DNA of 64,000 bases. Origin: Oegoconia quadripuncta. Taxonomy: Eukaryota; Arthropoda; Insecta; Lepidoptera; Autostichidae. The stretch's first letter is position 1; each line of letters opens with the position of its first letter. The notes beneath the pieces were generated by a model. It was not told where the DNA came from. It saw nothing but the letters and a program-made list of their open reading frames with translations, and did no database searches. The position numbers and the translations under genes are program-made. This document shows positions 9,737 through 19,319 of this stretch, piece by piece. The DNA lies in contig OX438741.1 of NCBI GenBank assembly GCA_949316235.1, forward strand, positions 40,500,067 to 40,564,066, given 5' to 3'.

Positions 9737-9905
9737 TAATTAAGTATGTATATGAAACAACAAATTTATAAAACTTAATTAAAAATACCTATATCTTATA
9801 GAAAAAATACGCCGTCCAACTCGCTTCCGCGAGGCATAGTACCTAGTACGCTAGCGCTATAGCCCCGTTGAATGCATAAGCTCAGCTGCTGAGCAAAGTA
9901 AATAT
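9737..9905 (-). mobile_element. LINE-S 3' end, reverse
   Basis: Inverted relative to 9160-9320. It shares TACGCCGTCCAACTCGCTTC, the GCTCAGCTGCTGAGCAAAGT block and the AACAAATTTATAAAAC UTR. The two form an inverted pair with ~150-bp arms and ~430 bp between them. Confidence 0.7.
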
Positions 9906-10084
9906 ATAATTTATTGTATATATATTTGAGTAAATAAATTATTTAGGTAAGTATGTAAAACAATCCTAACTTTAAATCATGTTCAATTACTAACAGAGTT
10001 CTTCAACTATAAATTGAAAATGTCAAAAACCCCACGAAAGATCAGCTGGGAATTATAACATTGCACATTATTTTATGTATCCTA

Positions 10085-10242
10085 GATATTTAAGTTACGT
10101 TACATACCTTTATTGTAATAATTAATAACGCGGCAGGTCAGTGACCTCATTTGCACTACACACAAACCTTTACAGGTTTTTGTAGGCGTCTTATATTGAA
10201 TATTGTTCAAATAATGTTCTATGGATAAATAAACCAAAAAAA
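10085..10242 (+). repeat. Dispersed repeat V
   Basis: Matches the reverse complement of 63835-63984 (AATTAATAACGCGGC, CACTACACACAAACCTTTAC, ATTGTTCAAATAATGTTCTA). It ends in an A-rich run, suggesting a retroposon 3' end. Confidence 0.65.
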
Positions 10243-10256
10243 GTAGACTATAGGGA

Positions 10257-10598
10257 ATTCTAATTCAAAAAACTTTAATTTCGTTAGTAATAAAAGTAAC
10301 ATTTGTAAACCTCATGACACAATTATCGCTCATTCACAAGACAGAGAAGAACGAGCAAGAAACTCAGTGGTTGTTCTTTTTAAATAAGTATTTTTACAAT
10401 TTATGATTCGACGAAGAAAATAACAGACTGGATATCGCCGAGCGGTTCATGTCCATGCATTCTTATCATGTAGATAGAAATTTTATAATAGACTATTGCT
10501 TTAAATTTATTTAAAGGAAAATTTTGAATGTCTACCGGAAACTCTAAAAGCGTATACATTGTCCCTTGAATGACTTAGTGACTTTGTGTAAGCGAATT
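10257..10598 (-). mobile_element. LINE-D 3' end, reverse
   Basis: Tail, UTR with GAGAAGAACGAGCAAGAAAC and the last ~60 codons in reverse. The frame is broken. Confidence 0.8.
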
Positions 10599-10606
10599 AT
10601 ATGAAA

Positions 10607-10932
10607 GATGTGCGTTGGAATTACATAATCTTATTCCACCGTTGCCCTTCCATCTTCGGACCACTAGGCGTGGGGAGGGATTCCACCCGTATATAGTTAA
10701 TATACCGAACATTCGCACTAAGAAGTTCGATTCTTCATTCATCATCCGAACAGCCAAGGCATGGAACTCCCTTCCGGCGTCAGTCTTTCCTGAATCCTAC
10801 AACCTTGGGATCTTCAAGAGTAGAGTGAATAGGCATTTACTGGGACCGCGTGCTTCATCTTCGACCACATCGTCACTTTCCATCAGGTGAGATTGTGGTC
10901 AAACGCGAATCCAGTCAATCATAAAAAAAAAT
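10607..10932 (+). mobile_element. LINE-E 3' end
   Basis: A frame to 10888 encodes ELHNLIPPLPFHL, TRRGEGFHPYIV, FIIRTAKAWNSLPASVFPES and FKSRVNRHLLG. A short UTR follows, ending TCAATCATAAAAAAA. It corresponds to the C-terminal ~90 residues of a LINE ORF2, missing the reverse-transcriptase core. The longer copy at 41164 is nearly identical over this part. Confidence 0.85.
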
Positions 10933-11067
10933 GAACAGCAAGTTTATTTCTAAATCTTGTATTTATATTATCTATGTAGGTATTTCACTATTTGTTCGGA
11001 CGTACATTAAGTTTTCTTAAATATATTGTGATGCCAATGATAAATACATTGGTTAAAACCCTACTAC

Positions 11068-11190
11068 TAACCGCCTCCGTCGCGGGTTCGATCCCCAGAG
11101 GGGTACATGTTTAATACTCGGTTCGGTTGGTGGTAGGGAATTTTAAATGTCCGCCTGGCTAGCTACCATCATCTTATCTAAATAATAAAA
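11068..11190 (+). mobile_element. SINE-C 5' portion, head deleted
   Basis: ACCGCCTCCG joins directly to GTCGCGGGTTCGATCCCCAG, so ~40 bp of the tRNA-like head including the A box is missing. It continues to CTACCATCATCTTATC and stops. It should lack a functional internal promoter. Confidence 0.75.
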
Positions 11191-11221
11191 CTTCCGAAAA
11201 CATACAATTTCTAAAATAATA

Positions 11222-11356
11222 TTATACGCGGTTTCAGGTAGGGGTAAGGGACGCCTTTTAAAAAGGCCAAGTCAAGATTACTCACGAAAGAGATATACGA
11301 AGTGAATGTGGATAGTAGTGTTGGTAGGGGAAGACCACGGCGAACGTACCATGATT
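11222..11356 (+). mobile_element. LINE-F fragments in scrambled order
   Basis: GGGACGCCTTTTAAAAAGGC (a later part of LINE-F) precedes CACGAAAGAGATATACGAAG (an earlier part). The order is reversed relative to the copy just downstream, as expected of a partial tandem duplication or rearrangement. Confidence 0.6.
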
Positions 11357-11420
11357 AATTTTGTCATCATCATTGATCATTGATGTATTTTCTTATCTAT
11401 TGTGCGATAAAGTGTATTTG

Positions 11421-12050
11421 TATTGTCAAGGACATCGAAAGAAGAGTGAATGTGAATCAGGTGAATGGAGCACTGCATGCCTTTATGAGGAGCCAGAATG
11501 TGTCTGAAAAAGCTCGTCATGGCTGTACATGGCAGGGTGCTGGTACCAACACTGATTTACGGGAGTGAATGCTGGGTATGGCAAAAGAAGGATGAAAGTA
11601 GAATTAATGCAGTGGACATGAGATCATTGAGAAATATGTATGGGGTGACTTTGAAAGATAGAATCAGGAATAGTGTAATTTGGGAGTTAAGCAGTGTGAA
11701 TGAAGACGTAGTGACAAAGATTGAAAAAGGTACCTATACTCAGATGGTTTGGACATGTGGAGAGGATGAATGAAAGAAGACTTACGAAAGAGATATACGA
11801 AGCGAATGTGGATTGTAGTGTTGGTAGGGGAAGACCACGGCGAACGTACCATGATCAAATCGGGGACGTCTTAAAGAAAGGCCAAGTCATGAGTACCCTA
11901 AACGTAGTGTTATTCCTCTATGCCTAAACTGACGAGCATGTATGAACAACCTTATGAGAGTGAATGAAGCAAAAGAGGTGTGTCAGGATCGTAGCAAGTG
12001 GAAGTCTGTGGTCTCTGCTTACCCCTACGGGAAACAAGCGTAACATTATA
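11421..12050 (+). pseudogene. LINE-F ORF2 C-terminus, frameshifted
   Basis: Three overlapping frames give ERRVNVNQVNGALHAF, then VLVPTLIYGSECWVWQKKD, ESRINAVDMRSLRNMYGV, and in another frame [40 protein letters not shown]. These blocks are typical of the region after the reverse-transcriptase domain of a LINE family common in Lepidoptera. The 3' part continues to CTTACCCCTACGGGAAACAAGC. At least two frameshifts plus the 26-bp insertion at 11904 inactivate it. The clade is uncertain. Confidence 0.75.
11904..11922. other. 19-bp insert flanked by CCTAAAC direct repeats
   Basis: GTAGTGTTATTCCTCTATG lies between two perfect copies of CCTAAAC (11897-11903 and 11923-11929). The empty site is seen in the reverse LINE-F copy near 63825 (CCTAAACCGACGAG). 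It is the exact reverse complement of 6769-6787. Confidence 0.7.
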
Positions 12051-12118
12051 TATGTGGTTTCAGGTTTAAAAGTACTAAATTTACAACCTTTATAATCCTA
12101 GATAAATGCTAGTAGTCA

Positions 12119-12200
12119 ACATTTACTCATAGCCAGAGTCGAACCTGCAACCGTTGTTTCTGAAGACAAACTCACTACCCACTACTCCAATCGGTAATCG
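12119..12200 (-). mobile_element. SINE-A head, old and diverged
   Basis: Reverse complement resembles the tRNA-like head (CCGATTGG, a degenerate GGTTCGACTC B box) with many changes. The core is absent. Confidence 0.55.
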
Positions 12201-12319
12201 CTGTTGGCGTGAATGAGTTGACGCTGTTGTAATCAGAGTTATCTAGGGTTGCCAGATCAAAAAAAAAAAATATTCAGAAAAAAAAATCGGAATATTTTCT
12301 TCAAAATACCTAAAGGCGT

Positions 12320-12676
12320 TGGATCAAAATTTGCCTTTAAATAAATTTAAAACAACCATTAAACGGAAACTATGTGCCAAAGGCTATTATAAAATTTCTG
12401 ACTATCTGGATGATAAGAATGCGTGGACATGAACCGCTCGCCATTATCCAGTATATTTTATTCTTATTTTCTTTGTCGAATCATAAATTTTATAATTAGG
12501 TATCTCAAATTGTATTTGTATTGACTTATTTATAAAGGCAACCCCGGAGTTTCTTGCTCGTTCTTCTCTGGGGAGACTGCCTAGTGAATGAGCGATAACT
12601 GTATGTCATGACGATTTCAAATGTTATTCTTATAACTTACGAAATAAAAACATTTTTGATTTTGATTTTGATTTTT
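12320..12676 (+). mobile_element. LINE-D 3' end
   Basis: Starts inside the ORF at QNLPLNKF and continues through GYYKISDYLDDKNAWT and a stop, with the same UTR as 5350-5898. It ends in TTTTGATTTTGATTTTGATT. Confidence 0.85.
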
Positions 12677-12940
12677 GATCAATTTTAGTAATCGAAAGAG
12701 ATTTCATTCTATGGTTAGACAGGAATAGATTTTCAATAAAATATCTATATAAAGTCGATTGTTTTAATTCAATATAATTTAATTACCTAACTCGAAATTG
12801 AAAAACACCTGACAACATAACGAACCAATGATGATATTGTGCAATAGACCTCCAACAAAAGATAGTTTTAAAAGCAAAATAACTTCGAAACGGCTTAACT
12901 GATTTCCATCAAATTCAATTCAATTATTTATTTGCAAAAC

Positions 12941-13112
12941 TAACCGCCTTATTCATAAAAATCTACAAATGCTTTATTAGCCTGTTTTACTTAAAGTATG
13001 CTTTGTCTCTGTCGTTCATAAGGAAATATTGTAATGAAAGAAAGTGACAAAACATAATATATTAAAACTAAAACAGGCTTATTGTTTGTAAATTTTTATG
13101 AATGACAGGGTT
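12941..13112. mobile_element. MITE-X, ~172 bp
   Basis: TAACCGCCTTATTCATAAAA at the left pairs with the inverse of TTTTTATGAATGACAGGGTT at the right. Inside, GCCTGTTTTA pairs with TAAAACAGGC, giving ~45-bp imperfect terminal inverted repeats. No coding capacity. Confidence 0.65.
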
Positions 13113-13313
13113 AGTGTATACAAGGTGTCTTATTGTGCTTGTCCAATTTGTCTTATAATGGTGCTTATAACTTAGTCGCCCTGTTAGGGCACAGAAAATT
13201 TATGAGGGCTCTGTGCTTATAATCGTAAACACTAAGCACCCTCGAAAGACTATGATAATCATCGAAGCACCCCAGAAAACTCTCACAGTTTTTCGAAGTT
13301 ATGCACAACGGGT

Positions 13314-13374
13314 TTACCACTTGACCTCAATCACACCTGATGTTAAGTGAAGATGAGGGCGATGGTGAAAGCGT
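13314..13374 (-). mobile_element. SINE-C tail fragment
   Basis: ACTTGACCTCAATCACACCT through GAAGATGAGG and GAAAGCGTA only. Adjacent to a G arm. Confidence 0.65.
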
Positions 13375-13384
13375 AAAAATCATG

Positions 13385-13515
13385 TGTTTGTATGGGCTAT
13401 CAGAATTTTTTTGAACGAATTCTGCTATGGTTGCTTGGGGAAAGTGGTTCGTAATCAAGAGTGACGTCACCAGTTAATGTGAATTATACGAATTCAAATT
13501 CACCCTGTATATTTA
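13385..13515 (+). mobile_element. Foldback element G, right arm only
   Basis: GGTTGCTTGGGGAAAGTGGT, CGTAATCAAGAGTGACGTCA and TACGAATTCAAATTCACCCT match the right arm of 47139-48247 and end at the terminal CACCCTGTAT. Confidence 0.65.
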
Positions 13516-13544
13516 TAAAATAGAGCATGTTAGGGTAAGTGAAG

Positions 13545-13611
13545 TATAAGATATTTAAATGTACCTTCTTTATTTAAACAATAAAGCGTATTTGATTGAT
13601 TGATTGATTGA
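13545..13611 (+). mobile_element. LINE-O 3' tail
   Basis: ACAATAAAGCGTATTTGATT followed by a (GATT)n tail, as in other O copies. Only ~65 bp remain. Confidence 0.55.
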
Positions 13612-13977
13612 AATAGAAGTTATTGGCATAGGTAGTTTAATTTTTTTTTTCAAAACCATCAGAGATTGATATGCGACGGGCGGGATTCGTAGGATTTCTA
13701 TCATGCGAAATTTATTTGGAATCCATATTATGTCCAAGTTTCTAAATTATTTCATTTAATGATGTAATTATATGGAATAGGCTACAAACCTTGGACCTAT
13801 TCAACACAACACCCTCAGCGGTAAAACAAATATTCACAACTAAATTCTTTGGCCCCACCTTGAGCACGGCACACTCCTAGGGACCCCATCCCGGAGAGTT
13901 TATTTCTTCTTTTTATGGTTGATAAGTCTAATCAGAATGTATCTGCGAATACCTTTTAATGGCTTTGTTGAAATATT

Positions 13978-14155
13978 CTATTATTATTATTATTAAATTC
14001 TTTATTGCACACAAAAACAAAATACAAAGAACATTTAACATAGATGATGAAGTGTACAAAGGCGGTCTTATCGTTGATAGCGATTTCTTCCAGACAACCT
14101 CAGTTAAAGAAGCTTTTTTAATAAGTAGTTGGATAGTGCAAAGTAAAAGCTGAAT
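13978..14155 (-). mobile_element. LINE-O 3' end, reverse
   Basis: Reverse of the O tail: a TTA microsatellite, AATTCTTTATTGCACAC, GGCGGTCTTATCG, GCGATTTCTTCCAG. UTR only. Confidence 0.65.
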
Positions 14156-14355
14156 AACTTAAATATCAGTAGGTACATAGACGATACATAGAAAATACAT
14201 AGGTATAGTGGAATACATACAAAGATAAACACTTACTAAAATAAACAAACCATATAAATAAGTACAATAATAAAATACACATAAATATATATTACAGTAT
14301 ATACAATAATATTCTATGTACCCAACCTTTTTATTTCTGCTGTTGGTGTTCCGAA

Positions 14356-14393
14356 TAAAATAAAATAAAATAAAAAATAAATAAAATAAACCA
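14356..14393. repeat. (AATAA)n microsatellite
   Basis: AAAATAAAATAAAATAAAA-type run, probably a retroposon tail remnant. Confidence 0.7.
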
Positions 14394-14540
14394 CACAAAG
14401 TCAAATGACAAAACGCTTTATTCGATTATGGTTTTGGAAGAAAACATTAAACTACTTAGCAATACCTTCTATTTCACTTACCCAATTTGCCCAATTTTTT
14501 CCTTACAGTAAAGATCCGGTATAATTATATTTCTTAAGAC

Positions 14541-14730
14541 TAAGTGTTTCCGCCACGACCGACTTTTTGTTGGATCGATAATCGGCCGATTATTTCCTCA
14601 ATACTTTTATCACCGATATTGTGACCGATTTTTTGTAGGACGTGGGCTATTGCGTGCATTGCTATCAGTACGTTCCATTTTTCTCCTACAAAAAATCGGT
14701 CACCGATTGTCGGCCGTGGACGGAAGCTTA
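14541..14730. mobile_element. MITE-L, ~190 bp palindromic
   Basis: The left end TAAGTGTTTCCGCCACGACC pairs with the inverse of GGCCGTGGACGGAAGCTTA. Inside, CCGATTTTTTGTAGGA pairs with TCCTACAAAAAATCGG. Predicted to fold into a long hairpin. No coding capacity. Confidence 0.65.
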
Positions 14731-14865
14731 AACCCGGAGGTACTTTCTTAGGTACGTTTGCTGGAAATCGGTTAAGCCGCTTAATCTAGGTCTACCTGGG
14801 CAATAAAATCATTTGTTCAATCAATGTTATCGGGGGTTTTCTACATTTACACACAATACAATGTT

Positions 14866-15135
14866 TGGTGTAGTGGTTAGAAACTCTGCTGCTATACCAA
14901 AAGGTCGCGGGTTCGAATCCCGCTAGGGGCTTATGTTTGTATGATGAATACGGACATGTGTAACCCGAGTTATGGATGTTTTTCATTTATATATGTATTT
15001 ATTTACAAAAAAAAAATGTATTTGTGTAGTGTATCAACCATCTGGTAACCACAACACAAGTCTAGTTGCTTAGTGTGGAACTAGATGGCGCTGTCTGTAT
15101 ATGTCCAAGGATATTTTATTTTCTTTATTATTATT
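14866..15135 (+). mobile_element. SINE-B, full length
   Basis: TTTGGTGTAGTGGTTAGAAA, B box GGTTCGAATCCCGCTAG, core GAGTTATGGATGTTTTTC, an A run, then GTGGAACTAGATGGCGCTGT and a TTATT tail. One of the best-preserved copies. Confidence 0.9.
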
Positions 15136-15138
15136 ATT

Positions 15139-15557
15139 TTTTTTTTATATGGGAGAGCGGCAAGCGAGCATGCGGGTCACCTGATGGAAAGTAATCACCG
15201 CCGCCCATGGACACCCGCAACACCAAAAGGGTCACAGATGCGTTGCCGGCCTTTGAGGAAGGTGTAGGCTCGTTTCTTGAAGGTTCCAATGTCGTACTCG
15301 TTCGGGAATACCGCTGCCGGAAGTCCGTTCCACAGGGTGGTCGTACGTGGGTAAGAAGTTTCTTGAGAAACGTACAGTGGTAGACTTCCACTCATCCAGG
15401 TGATGTGGATGGAAATTTAATTTTCTCCGAGAAGTGTATCGGTTAAATTGAGCAGCAGGTATTAGCTCGAACAGTTCTTCAGAACACTCCCCATGAAATA
15501 TGCGATAGAGAATGCAGAGGGACGCGACGTCTCTTCGCAACGCCAGGGGATCCAGTC
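15139..15557 (-). mobile_element. LINE-H 3' end, frameshifted
   Basis: The reverse strand encodes [51 protein letters not shown], then after a one-base insertion near 15351 [32 protein letters not shown] and GVAGVHGRR. It ends with CTCTCCCATATAAAAAAAA. These are the C-terminal ~140 residues of a LINE ORF2 (CR1/Jockey-like). Truncated and inactive. Confidence 0.85.
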
Positions 15558-15605
15558 GGTTTTACAATACAAATACTTACTCTTTATTGCGCAAAATAAT
15601 TTACA
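15558..15605 (-). mobile_element. LINE-O tail fragment
   Basis: ACAATACAAATACTTACTCTTTATTGCGCA-like stretch resembling the reversed O terminus. Very short. Confidence 0.4.
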
Positions 15606-15689
15606 ATAATAGTTAATTTTTTTTATTTTTGTTAGCACTATGCGTGTTTAATATATATTTCTTAGAACTCATATTTCAAATAATAAATA

Positions 15690-15770
15690 TCTTAAATTAA
15701 GTATGTACATGAAACAACAAATTTATAAAACACAATTAAATTAATTAATAATAATAGTTACTTGCGGGTG
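15690..15770 (-). mobile_element. LINE-S 3' UTR fragment
   Basis: TTAAGTATGTACATGAAACA and ACAAATTTATAAAACACAA match the reversed end of LINE-S (9245-9321). Confidence 0.6.
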
Positions 15771-16095
15771 CGGAGCCCTAAATCTATATATATCTAGCCC
15801 TAGTATATGTCTTCAAGGAAAAAACTAAAATTTCTTTGCTATTGCGTAATGGCAAAAAGGCAACGAATTCTCAAGCACCCGGCAAACATGGCCAGAGGTT
15901 TGCTTTACTACCGACCGAGCAAACATGACTATAGGGCGTCGATCTCATGTTGTTATTTGGTTAGAAACAGCTACGAAATGTTGGGCAAGAACATGCGCGT
16001 GCGCCGGTGGGCTTCGAGAAGTATTTGATTTGACAAACGTACGGCTTACATTGGCATAATTAAAGCGTTAAAAAAGTTATAATACCTACAGTTTT
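15771..16095. other. No recognised feature
   Basis: Holds a 73-codon frame (15807-16028, plus) with a basic N-terminus (MSSRKKLKF) and no recognised domain. I treat it as incidental. Confidence 0.3.
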
Positions 16096-16169
16096 GTCCT
16101 CTGACCTCAACCACACTTGATGTTAAGTGAAGATGAGGCCAAAGGCGGAAGCGTATTGACCCGGAAACT
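16096..16169 (-). mobile_element. SINE-C tail fragment
   Basis: TGACCTCAACCACACTTGAT to GTATTGACCCGGAAAC, reverse orientation. Confidence 0.7.
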
Positions 16170-16222
16170 AATAAATATCTTTATTGACATATTATAAAAT
16201 ATCTTTATTTCAATGAAAACAA

Positions 16223-16494
16223 CATACGGTTTACGAATCGAAAGTCGCGGGTTCGATCCCCAGCGGACATGTTTAGTACTCGGCTTGGTTGGTGGTAGAG
16301 CATTTTAAATCTAATTTTGCCGCCAAGCAGCAATGTTAATAGCATTGTTGTGTTCCGGTTGTCAGAGATAAGATAGCCAGTGCTCCAAATGTGTTGGGGT
16401 TTCCGGGTTAGTACGTTTCCACCTTCGATCTCATCTTCACTTAACATCAGGTGTGATTGAGATCAAGTACCAACCCGTTGTGCACAAAAAAAAA
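16223..16494 (+). mobile_element. SINE-C, nearly complete
   Basis: Starts in the tRNA-like head (CGGTTTACGAATCG), B box GGTTCGATCCC, core GCCGCCAAGCAGCAATGTTA, tail CATCAGGTGTGATTGAGATC and a poly-A run. ~13 bp after the B box are lost. Confidence 0.85.
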
Positions 16495-16623
16495 GGTAGC
16501 CAGGACATTTAAAGTGCCCTACCACCAACCAAACCGAGTACTAAACAAGTCCGCTGGGTATCGAACCCGCGACCTTCGATTCGTACACCGTATGTTATTC
16601 ACATTGAACCACGGAGGCTATTT
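16495..16623 (-). mobile_element. SINE-C 5' portion, reverse
   Basis: Directly abuts the poly-A of the forward copy at 16223-16494. Reverse complement has the full head (AGCCTCCGTGGTTCAATG) and B box. Their heads and upstream cores form inverted arms. Confidence 0.8.
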
Positions 16624-17102
16624 TATAGATGTTATGTTTAAGTAGGTATATTTGTCTAAGTATATGATACCTATGTTAGTTTGTGCAGATACAAACTACG
16701 AGAATAGATTTCATATATATTATTGTTAGCAATTAATAAAATGCCATAAGTTACTAATTTAAATACTTTATATATTCGCAGAAATTACAAAAATGAATAA
16801 GACATTTTCCAACGGTCGCAGCCCTTTATACTGTTGACTCGAGTATCATCGTCGTTTTCCGTAGAGTCGATTCTTTGCATTCGTTGATCTACTACCGAAC
16901 GATATCGTGTAACAGAGAGCGACGATGGTGCTGCCAACATTATTATATTTATTTGAAACCACATTATAGCAACAACAATATTAATAAAAAACAAGAAAAT
17001 TACTACAATATACAGAAATAGGGAGATTTTGAAATGCGGTGAGTGCATTTGAGTGTGATCTCAAAGATGGACTCCATCTCAGCATAGGCTGTAGCATTTT
17101 TT
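16624..17102. other. No recognised gene
   Basis: A minus-strand frame of 87 codons (16785-17048) has a hydrophobic stretch near its start (FLYIVVIFLFFINIVVAI) that could span a membrane, followed by a polar region. With no recognised family and no splice or neighbour support, I do not call it a gene. Confidence 0.3.
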
Positions 17103-17377
17103 TTTCAATCACACCTGATGTTAAGTGTAGCTGAGGTCGAAGGTGGAAGCTTACTGACCCGGAAACCCCAACACATTTGGCTATCTTATCTCTGACAACC
17201 GGAACACATCAATGATATTAACATTGCTGCTTGGCGGCAGACTTACATAAGATGGTGGTAGCTAGCTAGGCGGACATTTAAAATGCCCTACCATAAACCA
17301 AACCGAGTACTTAAGCATGTACGCCGCTGGGGAGCGAACCCACGACCTCCGAATCGTAAACCTAATGTTGTTTACCG
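17103..17377 (-). mobile_element. SINE-C, nearly complete, reverse
   Basis: Tail CAATCACACCTGATGTTAAG through CTGACAACCGGAACACATCA, GCTTGGCGGCAGACTTACAT, to the B-box inverse and the head. The first ~20 bp of the head are missing. Confidence 0.85.
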
Positions 17378-17384
17378 ACCCAAG

Positions 17385-17513
17385 AGATAAGATAGCCAGT
17401 CCCCCAAATGTGTTAGGTTTTTCGGGTCAGTACGCTTCCACCTTCGACCTCATCTTCACTTAACATCAGGTGTGATTGAGGTCAAGTTCAAACCCGTCGT
17501 GCATAAAAGAAAT
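17385..17513 (+). mobile_element. SINE-C 3' portion
   Basis: AGAGATAAGATAGCCAGTCC to CAGGTGTGATTGAGGTCAAG and an A-rich tail. It starts a few bases after the reverse copy, giving an inverted pair. Confidence 0.8.
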
Positions 17514-17624
17514 ATGAAAATAAAGACAATTTCCATTTACATGTTTCCTCATAAGATAAGCCTGAATGCGGCCCTATTTGTAGCATACGCTAAGCCTACC
17601 TTTCTATATTGAAGTCTGAGTATG

Positions 17625-17680
17625 GAAGAAGATGCCTGAGAATAGAATCAATGCAGTGGAAATTCTGATAAGGAATTGAA
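17625..17680 (+). mobile_element. LINE-F fragment
   Basis: GAGTATGGAAGAAGATG, AATAGAATCAATGCAGTGGA corresponds to the WVWQKK...SRINAVE coding block of LINE-F. Confidence 0.55.
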
Positions 17681-17917
17681 ATGGTATTGTGAAGCATGTT
17701 CGTAGTCTGGTTTGAGTTTTAAATCTCACTTTTTATTTAAACATGGATCGTTCAGATGATGAAAACATGCCGCAAGCTACGATAACAATGAAGTCACAAT
17801 TCTTATTCATAGGGTTGCCATGTCACAATTTTTAAAACCAGGATTTAAAGGCGGTAATAACAGACCATTATAGTTGAAGGACGTAGTATTTATAAGATAG
17901 TAAAATACACCATATTT

Positions 17918-18420
17918 AAATCAAATCAAAATCAAATACCAAAAATGCTTTATTTTGTAGGTACACAGGGTACACTTAAAATAGTCAGATTTTACATTTT
18001 TAAAGCTACTGCTTGTTCAAAAGGCAATTTTCCCCTGAGAAGAACAAGAAAGAAACTCGAGAGGTCGCTCTTTAAAAAAAAAAAGGTTTTTATATTACAA
18101 AATTATTAATTATTATTTTATATTATAATATTTCATTATTAATTGTGAAATAGCCTGGTTATGTCCATGATTGTTTATCATCTAAATAATCTGATATTTT
18201 ATAATATGCTTTCTTAATAAGTTTCTGTTTTATCTTTAAATCTCTTTATCTCTTTAAATATCTTTAAATTTATTGAAAGGAAGATTTTGTATATCAACAG
18301 GAACTTTATTGAAAAAGCGTATATACATAACCCTTTGAATGACAAGTTTATCTTTATTTCTTGTATTGACATCATGTTTATCACTATTTTTCCTAAATGA
18401 TGCTATATTTTTTTGACATA
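17918..18420 (-). mobile_element. LINE-D 3' end, reverse
   Basis: Tail ATCAAAATCAAATACC, UTR with TTTTCCCCTGAGAAGAACAA, end of the ORF (GATTGTTTATCATCTAAATA) and upstream codons to ~18420. Internal TCTTTAAATC duplications and frameshifts. Same subfamily as 4201 and 35898. Confidence 0.8.
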
Positions 18421-18774
18421 TATAATATATAATAATATCTCTCTTTGTATTTTCTATTCTTTACTTTTATTTGTATGTATTTTTCTTTGTTATTTAAAAA
18501 TTGTGTAGTTGTGTGAACACAAAAATGGCGTAGACGGGAAAAAGTATTTATTGATTGAACATTTCGTTATGTATCATCATGTAACGTTTCACAAAACGCG
18601 TTGGAATTTTCCGATTATAGTGCAATAGTAGTTCCTAGCTGCAACCAATTCACAGTTGGATGTGTAAATATCAACATAACTGTACTACGAGCTCAGATAA
18701 CGCACCTGACAAGTTTGTAACGTGTTCTGGAAGAGGGGCCGCTAAGTTAGCGGAGCGCATCGACCGTACAGACA
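18421..18774. other. No recognised feature
   Basis: AT-rich. No coding or repeat signal recognised. Confidence 0.35.
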
Positions 18775-18912
18775 GAGATAATAGGGCCGTTATTAATAAA
18801 TCTCGAGATTGAGATCGCGTCATAGTCTCAATATAATATTTTTTTGATACTGTTTTAATATCCAACTTATTTTCAATAGTCAACTTAAGGTCATCTTAAT
18901 AAACGGGTCATA
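18775..18912 (+). mobile_element. MITE-K short copy
   Basis: GGGCCGTTATTAATAAATCT at the left, TTAATAAACGGGTC at the right, internal ATACTGTTTTAATATCCAAC. It matches 61800-61940 in reverse over its length. Confidence 0.6.
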
Positions 18913-18985
18913 GATTCGGTTACAACTTGCAACATATGTAGCTTCATAGAAATTATAACTATTGGTAATTGAAATGACATTAATA

Positions 18986-19276
18986 ACATAAGTTGTTGCT
19001 TATTTATTTATATTTTGACAAACATTTACAAACACAAACAGCTGTAGGTAAAAAATTGTGTCTAGCGCATCTCCTCGAGGCGGCATAGTGCCCAACAGGC
19101 AAGCGGCGTTCCCGCGCTGAATAGCGAGACTTATTCTCTGAGCTAGGAATCCGTCCGCTCTGCGGTCACCAGAAGCCTTGATGAGACGCGCCGACAGGTC
19201 TTGGACCAGGCGTTTTGTCTCAGGGCCCCAGGGCCCCATCGTCTCGACCCCAACCGGTACGAACACGTAACCTTCC
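18986..19276 (-). pseudogene. LINE-S C-terminus, reverse
   Basis: The minus strand encodes an open 88-codon frame: VPVGVETMGPWGPETKRLV, SARLIKASGDRRADGFLA, RISLAIQRGNAACLLGTMP, followed by a stop and AT-rich UTR. It is the same family as 8878-9321 and shows its full C-terminal motif order. No catalytic core is present. Function in the element is unknown to me. Confidence 0.7.
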
Positions 19277-19319
19277 TGTAGATCCTCATGACGAAATACT
19301 CATTTTTTATTTAAAATTT

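Larger units (their letters stand above)
13750..14535. repeat. Repeat Y split by ~600 bp
   Basis: The left piece 13750-13796 (TTAATGATGTAATTATATGG, AATAGGCTACAAA) and right piece 14395-14535 (ACAAAACGCTTTATTC, CAATACCTTCTATTTCACTT, TTTTTTCCTTACAGTAAA) lie together in the copy at 61105-61300. The intervening DNA includes a LINE-O end and unclassified sequence. Confidence 0.5.

Noticed and set aside
16785..17048. 87-codon minus frame with a hydrophobic start
   Set aside because: One frame in AT-rich DNA easily gives a hydrophobic stretch. No family, splice site or neighbour supports it.
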